From Bostrychus sinensis (Eukaryota > Chordata > Actinopteri > Gobiiformes > Eleotridae): a DNA stretch of 64,000 bases. The stretch is taken from the NCBI GenBank assembly GCA_020698575.1, contig CM036254.1:27494526-27558525 (forward strand), given 5' to 3'. Under the pieces are notes generated by a model, which had not been told where the DNA came from, made no database searches, and saw only the letters and a list, made by a program, of their open reading frames with translations. The position numbers and the translations under genes are program-made. Numbering within the stretch: the first letter of the stretch is position 1; the number at the start of each line of letters is the position of its first letter. Positions 14,201 to 29,200 of this stretch are shown here, piece after piece.

Positions 14201-17200
14201 TGTGGACAATCAACCTAGTTGTCTCTAGTTGTTGTAAAATGCTCAGTCCAGCTTTTATAGTAAGCACTTCACGTTTGTTGTCTTTTTCACACATTTGAGA
14301 CCTGTTGCTGTTATCAAAGTCAAAAAGAGCATTTATTTTTATAAAGTGGTAATATATTTTCATCTTGTGAATATATTATTTAATTTGCTTCTACCATTGC
14401 ATTCTATTATTTTATACAGTGTCCCAACATTTAGTTTGAGTCTGTTATATTTCTGTGAACACAGCAGCTTCACTTTGTGACTTTGCTTTATTAAACATGC
14501 TCTGCTCTGCTGTGAGACCAGACTCCTTTACCTTCTGTAGCTTCTGCTTTGTCCAGGTTTTTGTACTTGTTGTGACTTTTGCTTCAGAGCGTGTTCTTTA
14601 CTGAGCCTGAGGCCACATTAGCTCTAAATTAGGTCCACATTTAGCCCAGACCTTGAGTCCACAGACAGTCTCTCTTCTTCCAAGTGGATTTAAAAGCCCT
14701 GCTCTCACTCTTCACTTTTCCTCTGCTCATTTATTTTGGGGGAAAGTCTCTCTGAAGCCCGTGCGCGGAGCAGCTCTGTCGGAGATGAGACAAGTCACAG
14801 CGGCAGCGGGGCGGCGCGCTATGGAGCTGCTGCACTGCATTATGGGACTCGTAGTTCTAGCGGTAAAAACGCTATATAGTGATCGAAACCTATTAACAGA
14901 AATTAGGAATTGTCTTGTGGGCCGGATTAGGCGTGAATAATACTGACCATGGACATGTGTTAAAAGTTAAAAGTGTCACATAGTTAAGTCAACTTCTGTA
15001 GTCAAAATAACTCAGATATGTAAACAGTATATAGTTTTTGTTGTTTAATGAGGGGGTTGAACATTTCTGATTGCAACTGTAGATATTACAGAGTAAAAAT
15101 GTGTCCCAGCGTGTTCAATGCTAGTTAAAACCACGCTGGGTAACTTTATCTGTGGTGGTGTAATGACAGTAGCTAATGCAGTTTGAAGATACTGAAACAT
15201 GTTGGATGCAGACAGGCTCTGCTGGGCCCACGGGTCAGTGCGGCATCTGTTTCTTACCATCTGGACAACAGCTACTGTAGGACAACAAGACAATAACAAC
15301 ACACAGTACATACTGCGGAGAGAGCAGGAAGAGAAAAGTCCATCTGTCCCGGGCTCCGATTGCACTGAAACATCTCCAATCCAACCAGCACATGTGTCAT
15401 GGCTGACACTTCCTCATTTGTACTCTGTAATTGATCAAAACATAGTATTTAAATACAGAGCTCTGAATGTAGAACACTTTCTTGAGTTTAATTATACATA
15501 AGACAGATAAATGTTAAATATTCCACTATGAATTATCCATGGCTGTGCATTGTGATCATAATAATTCAAATGTAGTCTCAAATGCAGTGGCAATGGCCTT
15601 GTTGATAATGTATGTCTTGCCAATGTATGGAAAATGACTTGATGAAAGATTTATTGACTGCAATTAGAGATAAACTCCTGTTATATTTGATATCAAACTT
15701 GTGCAGCTGTGCCTCAAAGCACATGTAACACAGACAAAGGCTACATTCAGAACTACTCTGGTCATTATGGGCTTAAACACATGCAAGTGATAACATTAAA
15801 CTGTATCATCCAAGATACTACGGTCAATTATAGTAGGTAAAGAAGATGTATAAAACTAGGAACAATTAATTAAAATAAGCTTAAGATGGAAACTATTTAT
15901 TTAATTACAACCTTGTCATCTGCTTCAGTCCCACTAACAACTGCACTTGTACACAAACACATGCATTCAATTAGGCATGGAGATTTAACACAGCTTGTTA
16001 TAGAGCAAGAAATTCCTGCCTACAGAACACAGAACATAAAACGGCAGTGAGAAATATTTGTTAAAAAGACAACAACAAATGTACAAGGGTCTAAAAAGCA
16101 ATTTGCAAATCTGATATCTGGACCAGAGAAAATAAAACAATGAACTCTATGTGGTTACAGCTAACCCGCTTAAACCCAACCTCTGCTTCTATTATTAAAA
16201 GGAGATTATATAAGAAGTGCAAATGTAGGTTGAGTACATTTTTAAATGCAATATAATTATGACAGTGTGCCACAGCGTTGTCTCAGGAAGGACCTCTTAT
16301 CTTTTAAATTTTACATATATACCAATTAAAAGTTTCCTAAACCATCACTGAATTATGTTTTGACTTGCTACCTAAACATATCAGCTTTCAATCTTTGACA
16401 GATCTATAACTAAGATACTCCAGTAATGACAAGCTGCTGTTGACCTAATAAATAAATGCAGGCAAAGTTTTCACTTTCTTATTTAAAGTTTGGCAGGTAT
16501 GCTGGAAAGTGCCACATTTACATAATCATGAACTTTATTTGAATCCACATTTAAGTAGGAATTTAAAAAATAGATAGATGAAGTAATTTGCAATTCTAAA
16601 ATCTGTAAACAGAACTGTTGAAAAATTCATCTTATTGGTAATTAATGAAAATGAAATAAAAAAGCAATAGCTAAGTCATCACTAAATGCCAAATTGGCAT
16701 TTTTTTATTTACAGAAGGCATTTTCAAGTCATTAGTTTTCATTTGTTTCTTACTTACTCAAATTCCAAATAAATTAGTATGATTTCCATTCTTCAATGAC
16801 CAAAATATACAAATAAACTGTCAATAAGGTGGAAAAATCAAATTTTCCATAAAAAGTTGAAAACTTTTTAATTCTTCCTAAAAGAAAATTGCAAATCAAA
16901 TGATTTTACATAAATGGCTGGCTTTCACTTCTCATCAGCCTACTAATATGTGTTTCCAAATAGTGGTCTCTAAACGCAAAAGCAGCTGGGTATGTTTTCT
17001 ACAACATAAAAAAACTGTTTTGATTACATTTTAAGAGAATTAACTTGTACTCCAAAAACAAGCAAACAAACAAACAAAAAAACAAACAAAACAAAAAATA
17101 CCTCAAAGACGTGTAGTGAAATTTGCGAGGTTTAGAAAATGTATAAATTACAATTTATAAATTATTTCTAATGCAGTCATTTACAAGTTAACAGTGTTAT

Positions 17201-20200
17201 TGGAAACACAAACAGAGTTTGGTCTGAGAGTAGTACCTCATCTCCCAGGTCCATGGCTGTACCAATCTGCTGCTGCAACAGTCTCTTAGTCTGGACCCAC
17301 GTAGACACCACCTGTCTCCTCACGGCAATCAGGACAGCCTCTCCTGGGACACTCCCATCGGACAACTGCAGGGCGAACTCACACAGCTGAGAAAAGAGGA
17401 GACATTAGTTTACACCCAGAGATGGGTAATAATGAGTGTTACATTTACTCCATTACATTTACTTGAGTAACTTTTTGAATAAACTGTACTTTTAAGAGTA
17501 GTTTTAATCCTCAATACTCTTATATGGGTAAATTTTTTGGCTACTCTACCCACCTCTGACTAAGTGTAAAATTAATTCAATATAACCATGATTAGGGATA
17601 TACCATTTTTATGTTTAAACACTGCTGCTATTGATATTTTATGCCAAAGTTACCTACCCAGTGGTACATTCCTAAGATAAGTATCTGAAGATAAGACTAC
17701 TGTATGACTAAGTTCTTTAGCCCATGGCCCCTGCTGGCAGCTTGTCAACTCTACACTCAACACATCCAGACAGTGGAGTGAAAATCCAGGATGACTTTGT
17801 TCAAGACAGACACTGTGTCTGACCTCAGCTGTACTGTGGACTGTTTATGAAAAATGTATTGGCAAAGACCATTTCCTTCCAAAGTAGAACAGATAAGACG
17901 AAAATTTGTGAATAATTTAATGATAAAATTACTTTTATCCAGAGTTAGGGCTGATATTCATGAAAACCCTTTGAGTAGAAAAGAAGAAAGAAAACGGGAG
18001 TTAATTGGTGACTGGCGCAGTGAGAGGCAAGTGACAAATGTGGCAACTTCAATAGCACAAAGGCGCTTTCATGACAGTTACATGCAATTGTCAGGGAAAC
18101 TGTGTGTGTAGAATTAGAAGTAAATAAGCCCAGATACAAGTGCTGATGTAACTTTGCATCTGACAAATCTTTTGAAAGGGAAATGTAATGCATGGCTTGT
18201 ACCTTTTCTGTATAATGCCTATAACTTTGTTTATACACACTGGTGGCATCATCTATTTATTAGTCCACTTCCCTGGGCAGGAAATAAAAACATGCTTTGC
18301 ACAACTAAAGCTCCTGCATTTTTTAATCTTCCTCCATTACTACATATCACATCGAGAATAGAATTGCAATGTGTGATGTAGGCGATAATTGATGTACATG
18401 GTCATTATTTGGTGATTTTATGGTGGTTAAAACTTTCACTGGCGTTAGTTAGTCTGTTAGCAAGATTTTCAGAAAAGGTAAAGGGCCAAGAAACCAACAA
18501 ACATTATTTGTTGGTGCCAAACTGGATCCACCGTCCTTCATCTGGATGTGCAAGATTGGGGTAATGATAATAACTCCAGCCACAAGCGGTCAGTAAAGGA
18601 ACAGAAGATGAGGTTTCAGTGGATTCATTAGCAATGTGAGATGCTTTGTTTATTGAGCGTTGTGGCTCAGTGGATAGAGTATTGAAACAGAAGATCCTGG
18701 TTCAGATCCAGGCCTGGCTACTATCTCTTTGCCTTGGTGGAAGTCTAGAGTCTCTGAGAGCTTACTACGGCCATCTAGCTCATTCTTAATTAATTAAGAA
18801 TGAATTAATAAACACTACTACTGCAAATCACAGTATTCTGATTTTACAGTATTTTGGATGTTATTATATATTTATTAAATGCGATCTTTGTTTGAATGCC
18901 TGATACTGGGGACACACTACCAGAGTTTTTGCTCTTTTTTACCACGATTCACAGTCACGCCGAGTCTGTACCAGTCAGCCCTAGTTGCAGGGAGTTGTCA
19001 GCCTAGAAATCTGTTAGTGTGTGAGGTTTAAAGACTCAAATCTGTTAAGTGTGTGCAGCACAGAGACTCCACCAGACCTCAGTCACAGTCATTCAAACAT
19101 GTTAGAGTTAAATAGTCTACACTACACATGTCCAGATTCGACTTTAAAACTCTATTGTTTTCAGCTTGCTTTTAATCACATGACTCTGGTGTACTGTATG
19201 TATGTAATCTACTGAAACCAGTCTGTTAATGTGTGCTTCTAGTCTTTTCAAAACCTGTAACGGCTGGGAAAGTCGGGAAGTGTGTCCCCAGCTGGAGAGT
19301 TGGATTCCTGCTTTATCAGTTCACATGCCCATCAATTTAAAGATTTTGCCTCAACCAGTTACTACAAAATCACAGTTTGACAGGTTTACGGACCACATAA
19401 AAAAATCATGGCCCTCTTTTACATGGACACATTGTGTATGGCCTGCTTTGAAGCCTAATAGCCCAAATTTTCAAATGCACGCTACAAAATCATACATTCT
19501 ACATGAACTCTGCCCTGAATATTGTGACTCAATTCCCAAGTAATTTCTCCCAGCTCTCCCCCTCTATCTCACCAATCTATCAACTGCCTCTGTCCATTTC
19601 AGTCAAAATACAGCTGCAAAAATTGATTTAATTTTGCATATATATATATATATGTTTTAAACCTTCAAGGAAAAGTCATGTATCCTTTGTGCCCTTCTAA
19701 AATGTATTTTTATGCATAAAAGACAGATTATTTTGAACTCATCATTTGAAATCAAACCTAGACACTGACAGGCAGGTTAAAGTGAGTACACGTTCAAAAG
19801 AAAATTAATGTAACTGTGTGAATGTGGACGCATGAATGAAATAAATATATATTCTAAGGCTCTAATAGTTAATTTAAAACTGCTCACACATGCCCAGGCA
19901 CCTTCTGTTCCAACATATGCCTCCTACTCACTGTACCTCCAGTGCCTTGCGGGCATCCTGCAGGGCAGAAGGATCCAGAGCTGCCCCGCACACACTGGCA
20001 GCTCCCCGCTCTGCTCTGCCTTTGCCTCTGTCCACTGGCAGTGCCTGCCTCCACAGGGACCGGTCCAGACAGAGGCAGGATCAGCCCCAAAGCCACCACG
20101 TTACACAGCATCACAACCAGCGCACGATCCCTAAAACATAGAACATGCATCATGGTGACATTAGAGTGAAATAAAACAAGCGCCAAAGTCTGGGCTGTGA

Positions 20201-23200
20201 ATACAAACACATTTATTTTCATACAAGGCTATTTCAGGAAGTATGTATTTTCAGAACAAAAATGTCAGTAGATTGCAAAATGCACAGAATTTCTGCCTAA
20301 GGACACTTTGGGCTGTGTTTCCTTGACTGATTGTCTCTCCAGAAGCAGAGGCTAAACTGCTTTTTACTTATTGGATGTGTCACTGTACAGAGCCATAGAA
20401 AACGACAGGTTTGACAGCCCCTGAAATTACTATTGCTGTTGCTGAATAGGCAGTAGTTTGCAAGGTTCACCTGGATTGATAGAATATGTTTACACAGAGG
20501 TTCCTTGGAGATTTCATGAATGATTGTCAAGAAACCCATTCACAAGTCATTGAAAAGTGTACAATCATCAGGCTGAAAAAGAGCTAGGCTAGTTTTTGAA
20601 TGGCATGCTATTAAAGTTGAAATAATAAGCAAAAAATAAAACATACATATGTATCATAATAGATCCAAAAACATAGGGCTGCACCACATATAAAAAAGCA
20701 CTTGCATTATTACCAATTTCTGGATTGTGTCCTTGTTTAGCCCTACTTCATCACATAATTTAATCTTTGGTTTAGTCCTGGTAAAGTCTTGCCTAAATTG
20801 GCGTTAGGTCTTACACTTTGTCCAAGTTTAGCACTGAATTTAGTCATTCTTTAGACCTAGTTTAGTTAGTTACTTAGTTTGTTATTGTTTCGAATGCAGC
20901 TTTAAGCATTCAGAGATCGCAGACCTCCGCCAAGGCCCTATTTCACAAAGTTAAAGATACAGTATAAAGCCCAGATCTGTACTTAAACTGGGAAGTTCAG
21001 AGGTAAATGCTCTATAAATCAATCCACAAAGCTCTTATTCTGATATTAGGTAACAAAAAAAAATCAATATTCGATACATCGGCTGAAACAGTTATACATT
21101 AGGAAAAAGTATTTTAAAGCATTTTTCTTTCTGCTCTTGTTTACATGAATATGACGTGTACACCCCAGGCCACTTTATTAGACTAAACTTATTTTTAAAA
21201 TGTTGTAGAAAGCTGCTTATTGTTCTTTATGGTGATTGTTATGTAGGTTGTAGTGGGTATTGGTGGGGGAAGTATTATTATGTATTTTATGTATTATATT
21301 TATTTATTTTATTTAGCTTTAACTAAATGTTTAAATTAAATTTCATTTAAACTTGCTCTGCAAGTAGAGCATGGGGAGAACTACAAAATGCATTTTGAAG
21401 TGAGGTTTTATGGCAGAGAAATGTGCAAAATATTTTTATGCCTTTTTGAGCTTTTCAGGCCACAATAAGGTGATTTGGGCTGTTTCCTATGAACTGCAGA
21501 GTAAGAGCCAAACTGCTGGGAAACACCAGCATGCCCTCTGCTGCACAAATAGCAGAAGACCATCATTTGCAAGTAAACAGGTCTTATTCCAGCACACAGT
21601 AAAAATAGCAACATTTATATCGGCAGATATCGGCCAGATTTCGACAAATAAATCATAATTTTCTAATGGGCTATATTGGCTGATAATATCGTCCGGCTGA
21701 TATATCGGTCAGGCTCTAATCAATATAGGCTGGATTGCATTACAAAATATTGCAATATAACAAAAAAAAAATCTTCAGCCCTAATATTTTTGTTGTTACG
21801 TGTATGCTAGTTTTTATTCTCAGACAATAACAAAAGGTCAGAATAGCTATATTTTCAGACCAAGCCTACCCATTGTACTGTATCTTCTGCAGTAGATCCA
21901 CCACAGTCTTGAAGGTGGGCAGGAGGAGTTGGTACTGCCTCTCGGCTAGTAAGTGGTTGTTGTAATTCCACAAGTAAATGGCAGCGTTTGCTACCACCCA
22001 CGGCTCCGAGATCTCTGCCCCGAGCTCGGCCGCACGCAAGAAACTGGAGGAGGCGTAGGCTGACTGAGACTGGATCCAATCTCTGGAAGAAAGTTTGCAA
22101 AGACATTCAAGACAGTAAGAATACATTTTTGTGAAAAGTGAACAGAGTGAAAGATGATTGTATTAATGCATGCTTTTTCCCTAATGCACATTTCAGCAGG
22201 AGACAGAGGAACCCCCTTAAGAATGTTGTGAAGGTTATTCATAATGAGGCATTCAACACATATTTGTCTAAGCACCTGGATGCACAGCAGTAGCTTTCAC
22301 TTGCTATAATGTCACCACTTGCTGAAACTACATTATTATATTCAGTCCCACACATTAAAAACAGTGGGGGGTGGTGCAATAGTTACACTTTTGAAAAGGC
22401 CAGGAAAGGTGATGTCAACTTTGGGTACATCAGATATTTACAATGTATATAATTTACAGTAAAAGTTCTGTACTCCTTTCTGAAGTCAAACTTGATCATG
22501 TCTCAAACCATTTCTGGTGTATATTTTTAACCTTTTGGAGCACATCTATCACTTGGCTTTGTCAGTGAGCATACCAAAATGGTTTCATGTCATAGCTAAC
22601 AAAATGTGAATGCCATGGACAGTTAAAAAAACAACAAAGTTGATAAGTTAGTAATACTTATTGGCCTTTCACACAGGCACTATCCTCCTGTCTTTATCCA
22701 GCTTAGCTGCATGTAAAAACACAATCCACACATACGCTAAGCAGTGTATTAGTTCAGTGGTCCTCAAACTGCTCAGACCAAGTATCACCTCTGAAAGTAT
22801 TTGGATTTTTAAAGTACCACTTTTTTGGCCTAAAATTTGCTAAATCAAATCAAAACTTGACAATGGTTTTTAACAAAAAATAAATAAATAAAAATCCAAC
22901 ACAAAATACAAAAAAACAAAAAAACAAAAAACAAGGACTAAATTAGAAATAAAGTGGAAATAAACCAAGAATAAACCAGGGCTGAAACATGACTAAACCA
23001 GGTCTAAACCAGAAAAAGCTTATGTACCACAGTTTGTGAACCACTGTACTACAGTCTTCAAGAGGGCTATGATGTCTGGTAACAGGAGGTGATTCTCCAG
23101 ATACCCTCCACAGGTTGAAAAGGGGTTTTTAAACAGCTACAACCCTTATTTTTTGAAAACATAACTGAAGTGTGTAGGTTCAAATGTACTAGGCATTCAT

Positions 23201-26200
23201 GAAAGACTGCTGTCTACACTGTTAGTCACCAAAATACATACTGATGCAATTATAAATCTTAAATCGGATAAAATCAAAAGAGGTCATATTTGAATCGGCA
23301 CAGATAAAAATGAATCGTTATGCAATTTGAAAACAATGTCTCGGCTGCCTCTAGGAATAATGGTAGAGAAAATGGCTCACTTTTCTGGCGCAAAACATCA
23401 TTGATTTTCGTTGTACAATGGAAATCATATGGTGAACCTAAAATCCTGAATTATATCAAATTGTGACTTGAGTGCGTTGTTATGTCCCTGTTACACAATT
23501 CACCTTTAATTATGACGTTTTCCCCAAGATGTCAAGCATTTTAGAGGCTTTAAATAAGACATGGCTAACAAAATCATGTGAACTATTCAAAGTCCTTACC
23601 TGTAACCAGTCCAATCAGCGTCGTCTTCAGGCACAGACTGTCCCTTTACAACAGGATGAACAGGACGGCCGTTTAGCTGCACCCCCTCTGTGTGTAGCTT
23701 CTGGACAACAGCCTGGACAAGATAAAACACATATTTATTTGTCCAATCCAAGTGATAACAGTGTAGGTGACTTCTGTTTTGACAACTCTATGATAGAAGC
23801 AAAAGAGAAGATCTCCCGCTGTGGCTATGGCAGCTTCCCCAGAGCTTTTATGACCCAGTTTTGGCTGATCAAAGAAATAAGAAATGTCTGGTGATTACTT
23901 TTTTTCACAGGTGGACAAGAACAAAAGGGCAAAAGAACCCTTCCCTTCAAAAGATGGCCTATAATATCATTGATTATAATATTCTTAAAAGTAATACTAA
24001 TGTGTCAGAGAAGAAAGAGATTGTGGGAGGGGCTCAGAGTCTGACTTGGTCCACTCCATGCTGTGGATCATTGCCTTCATTTCCTTCAAAGTGCTGTCAA
24101 GTTCTCCTTGGACTTTATGAATTGAAGCTAGAGGCAAAATGGGAATGGGATTACGTGATAAGACAAGCTCCAAATACAAGCACAACAAGGTCTGACCACC
24201 ACCTGTCAACTTCTACCTCGCGGGATTGTTAACATTCCCATAATGCATGTTAACAGCTGTATAATATCTACCTTTTCCAGCTGAAAAGACATTGTTATTT
24301 ACTACTGTACTATACTCTAGTCACAGGATTTTACAAGTACTTAAGGTAAAAAAGAAAAAGGGCGTCAGGTAATATGGGAGACAACATCAACCATCAAGAG
24401 TGAAAGGAAAGGTATACAAGACAGCTATGGTGTATGATTAGAGACAGTGGGGCTGAGGAAAAGACAGGAGGCGGAGCTGGAGGTAGATAAATACACAGAG
24501 GTAGGTAAATATCTTTATTAGTTGGGGGGGGCTGAAGATGTTGAGGTCTTTGGGAGTGACAAGAATGGATAGGATTAGGAATGAGTACATAAAGTCAGAG
24601 AAGCCAGACTGAAATATTTCATACACGTACAGAGGAGATATAGTAAAAGTATTGGTAGAATACTATATTGAGGTTAGACTTGGCAGACACCAGGCCCTAG
24701 AAGAAGAACAAAGAGGAGATTTATGGATGTATAGTGAAAGAGGACATGAAGTTGTTTGATGTGAAAGAAGAATATGCAGAGGACAGGGGTTAGATGGAGG
24801 CAGATGATTTGCTGTGACAACCCCTGAAGCGAACAGCCCAAGGGAGTAAGACTGACCAACTTTATGCCCTCTTTCCCTACATTAATATAAGTCTTCCTCT
24901 AGGCTTCCTGTCTGGTAGCTCTAACCTCAGCATCCTTCTATCATCCTTTGTCCTGGGAGTGCATCCCTCCATCATGTGATTCTCCCTGTTCCCTCACTGT
25001 TTTTTCTTCCCTTACCAAGATGGATGGTCTACCCTGCTTGTTTGTTTTTTTATGTCTATTTCTGTAAAGCCCTTTGAAGCGACTTTTGTTGTGAAATTGT
25101 GCTATATAAATAAATTGAAATGAAAATTTGAGTATACTATACTACAGGGGTGTCTAAACCATGGCCAGGGGGCCTAATGCTGCATGCATGGCCGACAGGC
25201 TTCATTCTTAATTGGCCCAAATTGCCACAGGCAAATTGGGTAGAAAGCTTAATGTTTGTCTAAGATGGATATTGCATTAAGGAAGAAAATATGGAAATTA
25301 GGAGATGGCGGCATCAAAAAGATGTTTAGCCATTCTATTTCCCAGTTTCTAGCTTGAACAAAAGTGTGGTTGTGGAAGGGCATCCAGAGTAAAACCTTTG
25401 CCAAAGTAACTACCATGTTACTGATTCATAGTGGAGCCTCTGTAGGAAAGGGAGAAGCCAAATGGAACTTTTCTATGGTGAGGCAACTCGAACTATCCCA
25501 TTGCATATTATGATATACCATATACTATGCCAAGCCATAATATACGATAAGGAAAATTCAAAAACAAATTTTATAAACTGTGTTGACAGTATAGGGCATT
25601 TTCAAGGACAGGATCATTCAATTTTGGAGCACTTCCAGCTAAAAGCAGCAGATGCTGGTGTTTTTCTAACATTGCAACATCAGGCTGATTGGATTATACG
25701 ACTATGGGACCTTGGCAGAGGATTGTGGTGTCTGAGTGCCCTTTTATTTCCCACTGTGAGAGTGACAATATATATTAGTATCAAAACTGAGAACCAAAAA
25801 CAAGGCTTCGAGGACTGAAAGCGCTCATTATGGTTTTACTGTCTACCCTAAAAACTAAATTTAGTGTTGGTAAAATGTTTCTACAGTGATTATTGTAGAA
25901 TGAAAACTACAGACTACCTCAGCGTTTATGAAGTGAATTTCAGCTAACAGGCGGAGCAAGTCTCTGTTGCATTCTTCAATACTCTGCACTGGGCTGCCTC
26001 TTTTTGAAGTACAGTCTGTAATGAAATAATGAATATGCAAAGAGAACAAGCACAGACAATTAATTAAGAAGATTAAATTTACACAAAACAGTCTGATAAA
26101 ATACTGGAAATTATAGGCAGTATATTACAGTCTGGGTCCTGTCTTGAGATGTTATTAATATAATTTTCATGCATTTTATTTCGTTTTAAGGAGAATGTTT

Positions 26201-29200
26201 ATTTTAGTACCCTCCGCCTCAGGATCCTTCATCTTTTCAGTGTTTGCCTTGGACTCCTTCCACCTCCCATCATCGTAAAGCAGGCAGAATCGGCACGCCG
26301 CTCGGCACACGTCCCACACTTCCTCTTTTCTGGCAGTCTTTGCCAGCGCTGCCCATAGTTTTACCCTGCTCCATACAAAAAAAACATTTTAAAAAATTGT
26401 GTAAAGGTGAACAGAGGTGAATGTTGGGGCAAGGGCAAAGCAAAACTGATGATGTGCTTGTTTACAGGACATAAAGAATATGTTTACTCAAGGGCATCTG
26501 CTAGTTTTGATGGCTTGGTTTTCTCTAATCATTAAAGTCTGCCATTTCTGTTCAGCCAGACACTTTCCTGTAAGGATACTAGCTGACATATATAACTTAC
26601 TCTGGACAATAAAGAAGTGATTTTAAAAGAAGTTTTAAGACTCCTTAGACAACCTTAACTGCATCTGGGAACAATACAACAAGCATTCATAAGTATCTAA
26701 CACTCACTAAAGTAAGAAGTAATAAATAAATTCAACAAGGCTTAGTATAGGCTTTTTGCCAACTGTGTTTCTGGGAAGCCCGGAGGCTGAAAGTAATTAT
26801 TAAAAAACTTTTTAACTGGCAAGAAAACAGAACAAAACTAGTTCATAGACAGAATATGGTACATCCTATGGGCACAAATAATAATTTATATTTAAATACA
26901 TACTCACCTCTCGGTGGGGTCAGTGCCTTCTTGTCGAATGAGATGTTTGTTGATCATCTGGACAGAGGTGGAGTGATGCTGAGCCTTAGCACAGAGCTCT
27001 GCCACTGCTCCAGAGCCAGCACTGCCAAAGGCAACTAGACAATTATATAAAGAGATAGATAAAGAGAAAGCCATACATACATACATAGGGAACTTTTTAA
27101 AATAATGCAACTCTTTGCATAGTTCTTAACCAACCTAATATCGTCAGCACAATAACTTTGCTCTCACATTGTTTAATGAACAATTTGAAAAGGGCAACAG
27201 TGGTTCAGGAGGTAGAGCAGTCACCCTATAACCGGAGGGTTAGCGGTTCCAATCCCATTCTCCCCAGTTCATACTGCGGTTGTGTCCTTGGGCAAGACAC
27301 TTCACCCGCCTTGCCTGTATGAATGTGTTAGTGTAATCGTGTCAGCTGGAGAGGCCATAAGCGCAGAAAGGCAGTCACATGGTTAGTAGCTTACCACCAT
27401 CAAGTATAGCTGAGGAGTGATTGAATAATGCACCTAATTGTAAAAACAACTTTGAGTGTCTGGAAAAAGCACCACATAAGTCTGATGCATTATTATATTT
27501 ATTATTAATACTATGAATCTAATGATATATTCTCTCATGAAGGCAAACACAATAAAGAACAGAGAGTCGTATCATTATTTGGCTTTCATTGGGTATTATG
27601 GATTATGGTTTATGACATGAAAAAAAAAGTAAAAAAAAAATTGGAATATGAAATTCCGACCTTTAAAGACAGGACACAAGACCAACACCAGTCTTGAGTA
27701 CTGCCAAACTAGGCCAACCATTTTTTTTTGTTTGTTAAAAAGCTGAATATGTGATTAGATAACATAAATGTTTACAATAAACTTAATTATTTTTTTTTAT
27801 CTCTCAGCTGCTTCCTTTATTTATTCAGGGTCACCGCAGCAAACCAGTCTCACAAAGTTATGCCGGATGCCCTTCTTGTCGCAAATAGCCATATAGTGTG
27901 ACTGGAATACGGAATGTGGGTCAAGTGTCTTGCCCAAGGGACACAACAACAGTATGCACTTCAATGTTCAAACAAACACTTAACCCACTGTTCCACTGTC
28001 TAACCCACATGAATTTATATCATTAATCTATAATAATCTTTTTACTGACATCTTGGTCCTTAAAATGTCAAAACGCTGAAGCTAAGCTCAACATCTCAGA
28101 TTTACTTATTCATTGTTCCAATCTATTTTCCTAGTTTTTTTTTTTTTTAGAGTGCTGACTCCGGAGCCAGTTATTAAGTTTCTTGCTCTAGGGAATACTT
28201 AAGGTTTATAGACAAAAACAAGACCACCTCCAAGGACCTCTAGTTTTTAACCCGAGCCCCCCAGCAGCAGCTCTTTGACTGGCTGTGAGCGGCAGGTTCG
28301 TCCCTGGGTCATTAGGGCTGCTGAATGCTGATGCGAAGCTGTGGACCGAGAGGCCGGAATTAGTTTAAGATCAAAGACTCCCAACCCCTTCTGCTCCACG
28401 TCTGAGTGCACTCAGACGAGCCTCACCGCAGGCATGGCCATTTCCCCAGAGGAATCACACACTGTATTTCACAACAAATTTTAACACCACTACTAAAAAG
28501 GCCCTCTGTCCAGATGTAGGGTCTTGATGAAAATTTACAAGACACAGCACAATAATTTTGTGCCCTGACATTCAATTTACACTTTAATCGTAGCGTGATT
28601 TACTGAGATGGCAGCTCATTACACAATTGCGGCAAAGTACTGCCTGCAGGTGTGCTCTCTGAAGGAAGCAGGCTCCAGTCGGCTACAAGACCTTTCTCTC
28701 ATTAAAAAATGAAATGGGCACTTAAATATTGTACTTAGACAAAGCTCAATGGTAATTTCAGAGAATTACCATTTTGCACCTGTAGCATGATGTCAGTATG
28801 ATTTAGGTACATTCTCAACTGTTCTGAAAACCTATTACACCATTTTGTGTAAATACAACATACAATATTCAACTATATTCATTAACCTTCTCCCAGTTTT
28901 CCTACCCAGCCCTTACTTAACACTATACACAACTTTAATTAATTAATTCATCTTATTTCACTTATTCCCGATAATGGAGCCTATCCCAGTAACTATGGGC
29001 CTTAGGCACCCTGGACAGTGGCCACTCAGTCACAGAGACAGACATAGACAGACAATCATTCACTCTCACATTCATTCACTAGGGGCATTTTACAGTGACC
29101 AATTCACTTAACATGAGTATGTCTTTTAGAAGTTGGGCAGAAGGTAGCACACCCGGGCAAACCCACGGTAACACAGGGAGGACATTCAGACTCGAGGATC

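Larger units (their letters stand above)
11205..17236. other. cfap46 intron between exons 20 and 21, plus strand left of exon 20
   Basis: Six kilobases without a supportable exon. It contains a hAT-like stretch starting at 13,818 with CAGTGGTGTCAAACTCA, a locally CpG-rich patch at 14,755-14,880, and a short hairpin at 15,103-15,139. The rest is AT-rich and featureless to me. Confidence 0.55.

Noticed and set aside
18657..18730. tRNA-like sequence, possible tRNA gene
   Set aside because: Box A and B words are present, but no cloverleaf with matched stems is seen. The sequence recurs with a shared body at 44,385 and 54,556, so it is a SINE head.
19884..20222. 112-codon minus ORF as a separate gene
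   Set aside because: Its core is cfap46 exon 19 read past the splice sites.
23472..23894. 140-codon plus-strand ORF
   Set aside because: Antisense to cfap46 exon 17 and its introns; no recognisable domain.
27190..27265. tRNA-like head, possible tRNA gene
   Set aside because: Same reasoning: it is followed by a shared SINE body, and the truncated relative at 56,237 shows that body too.
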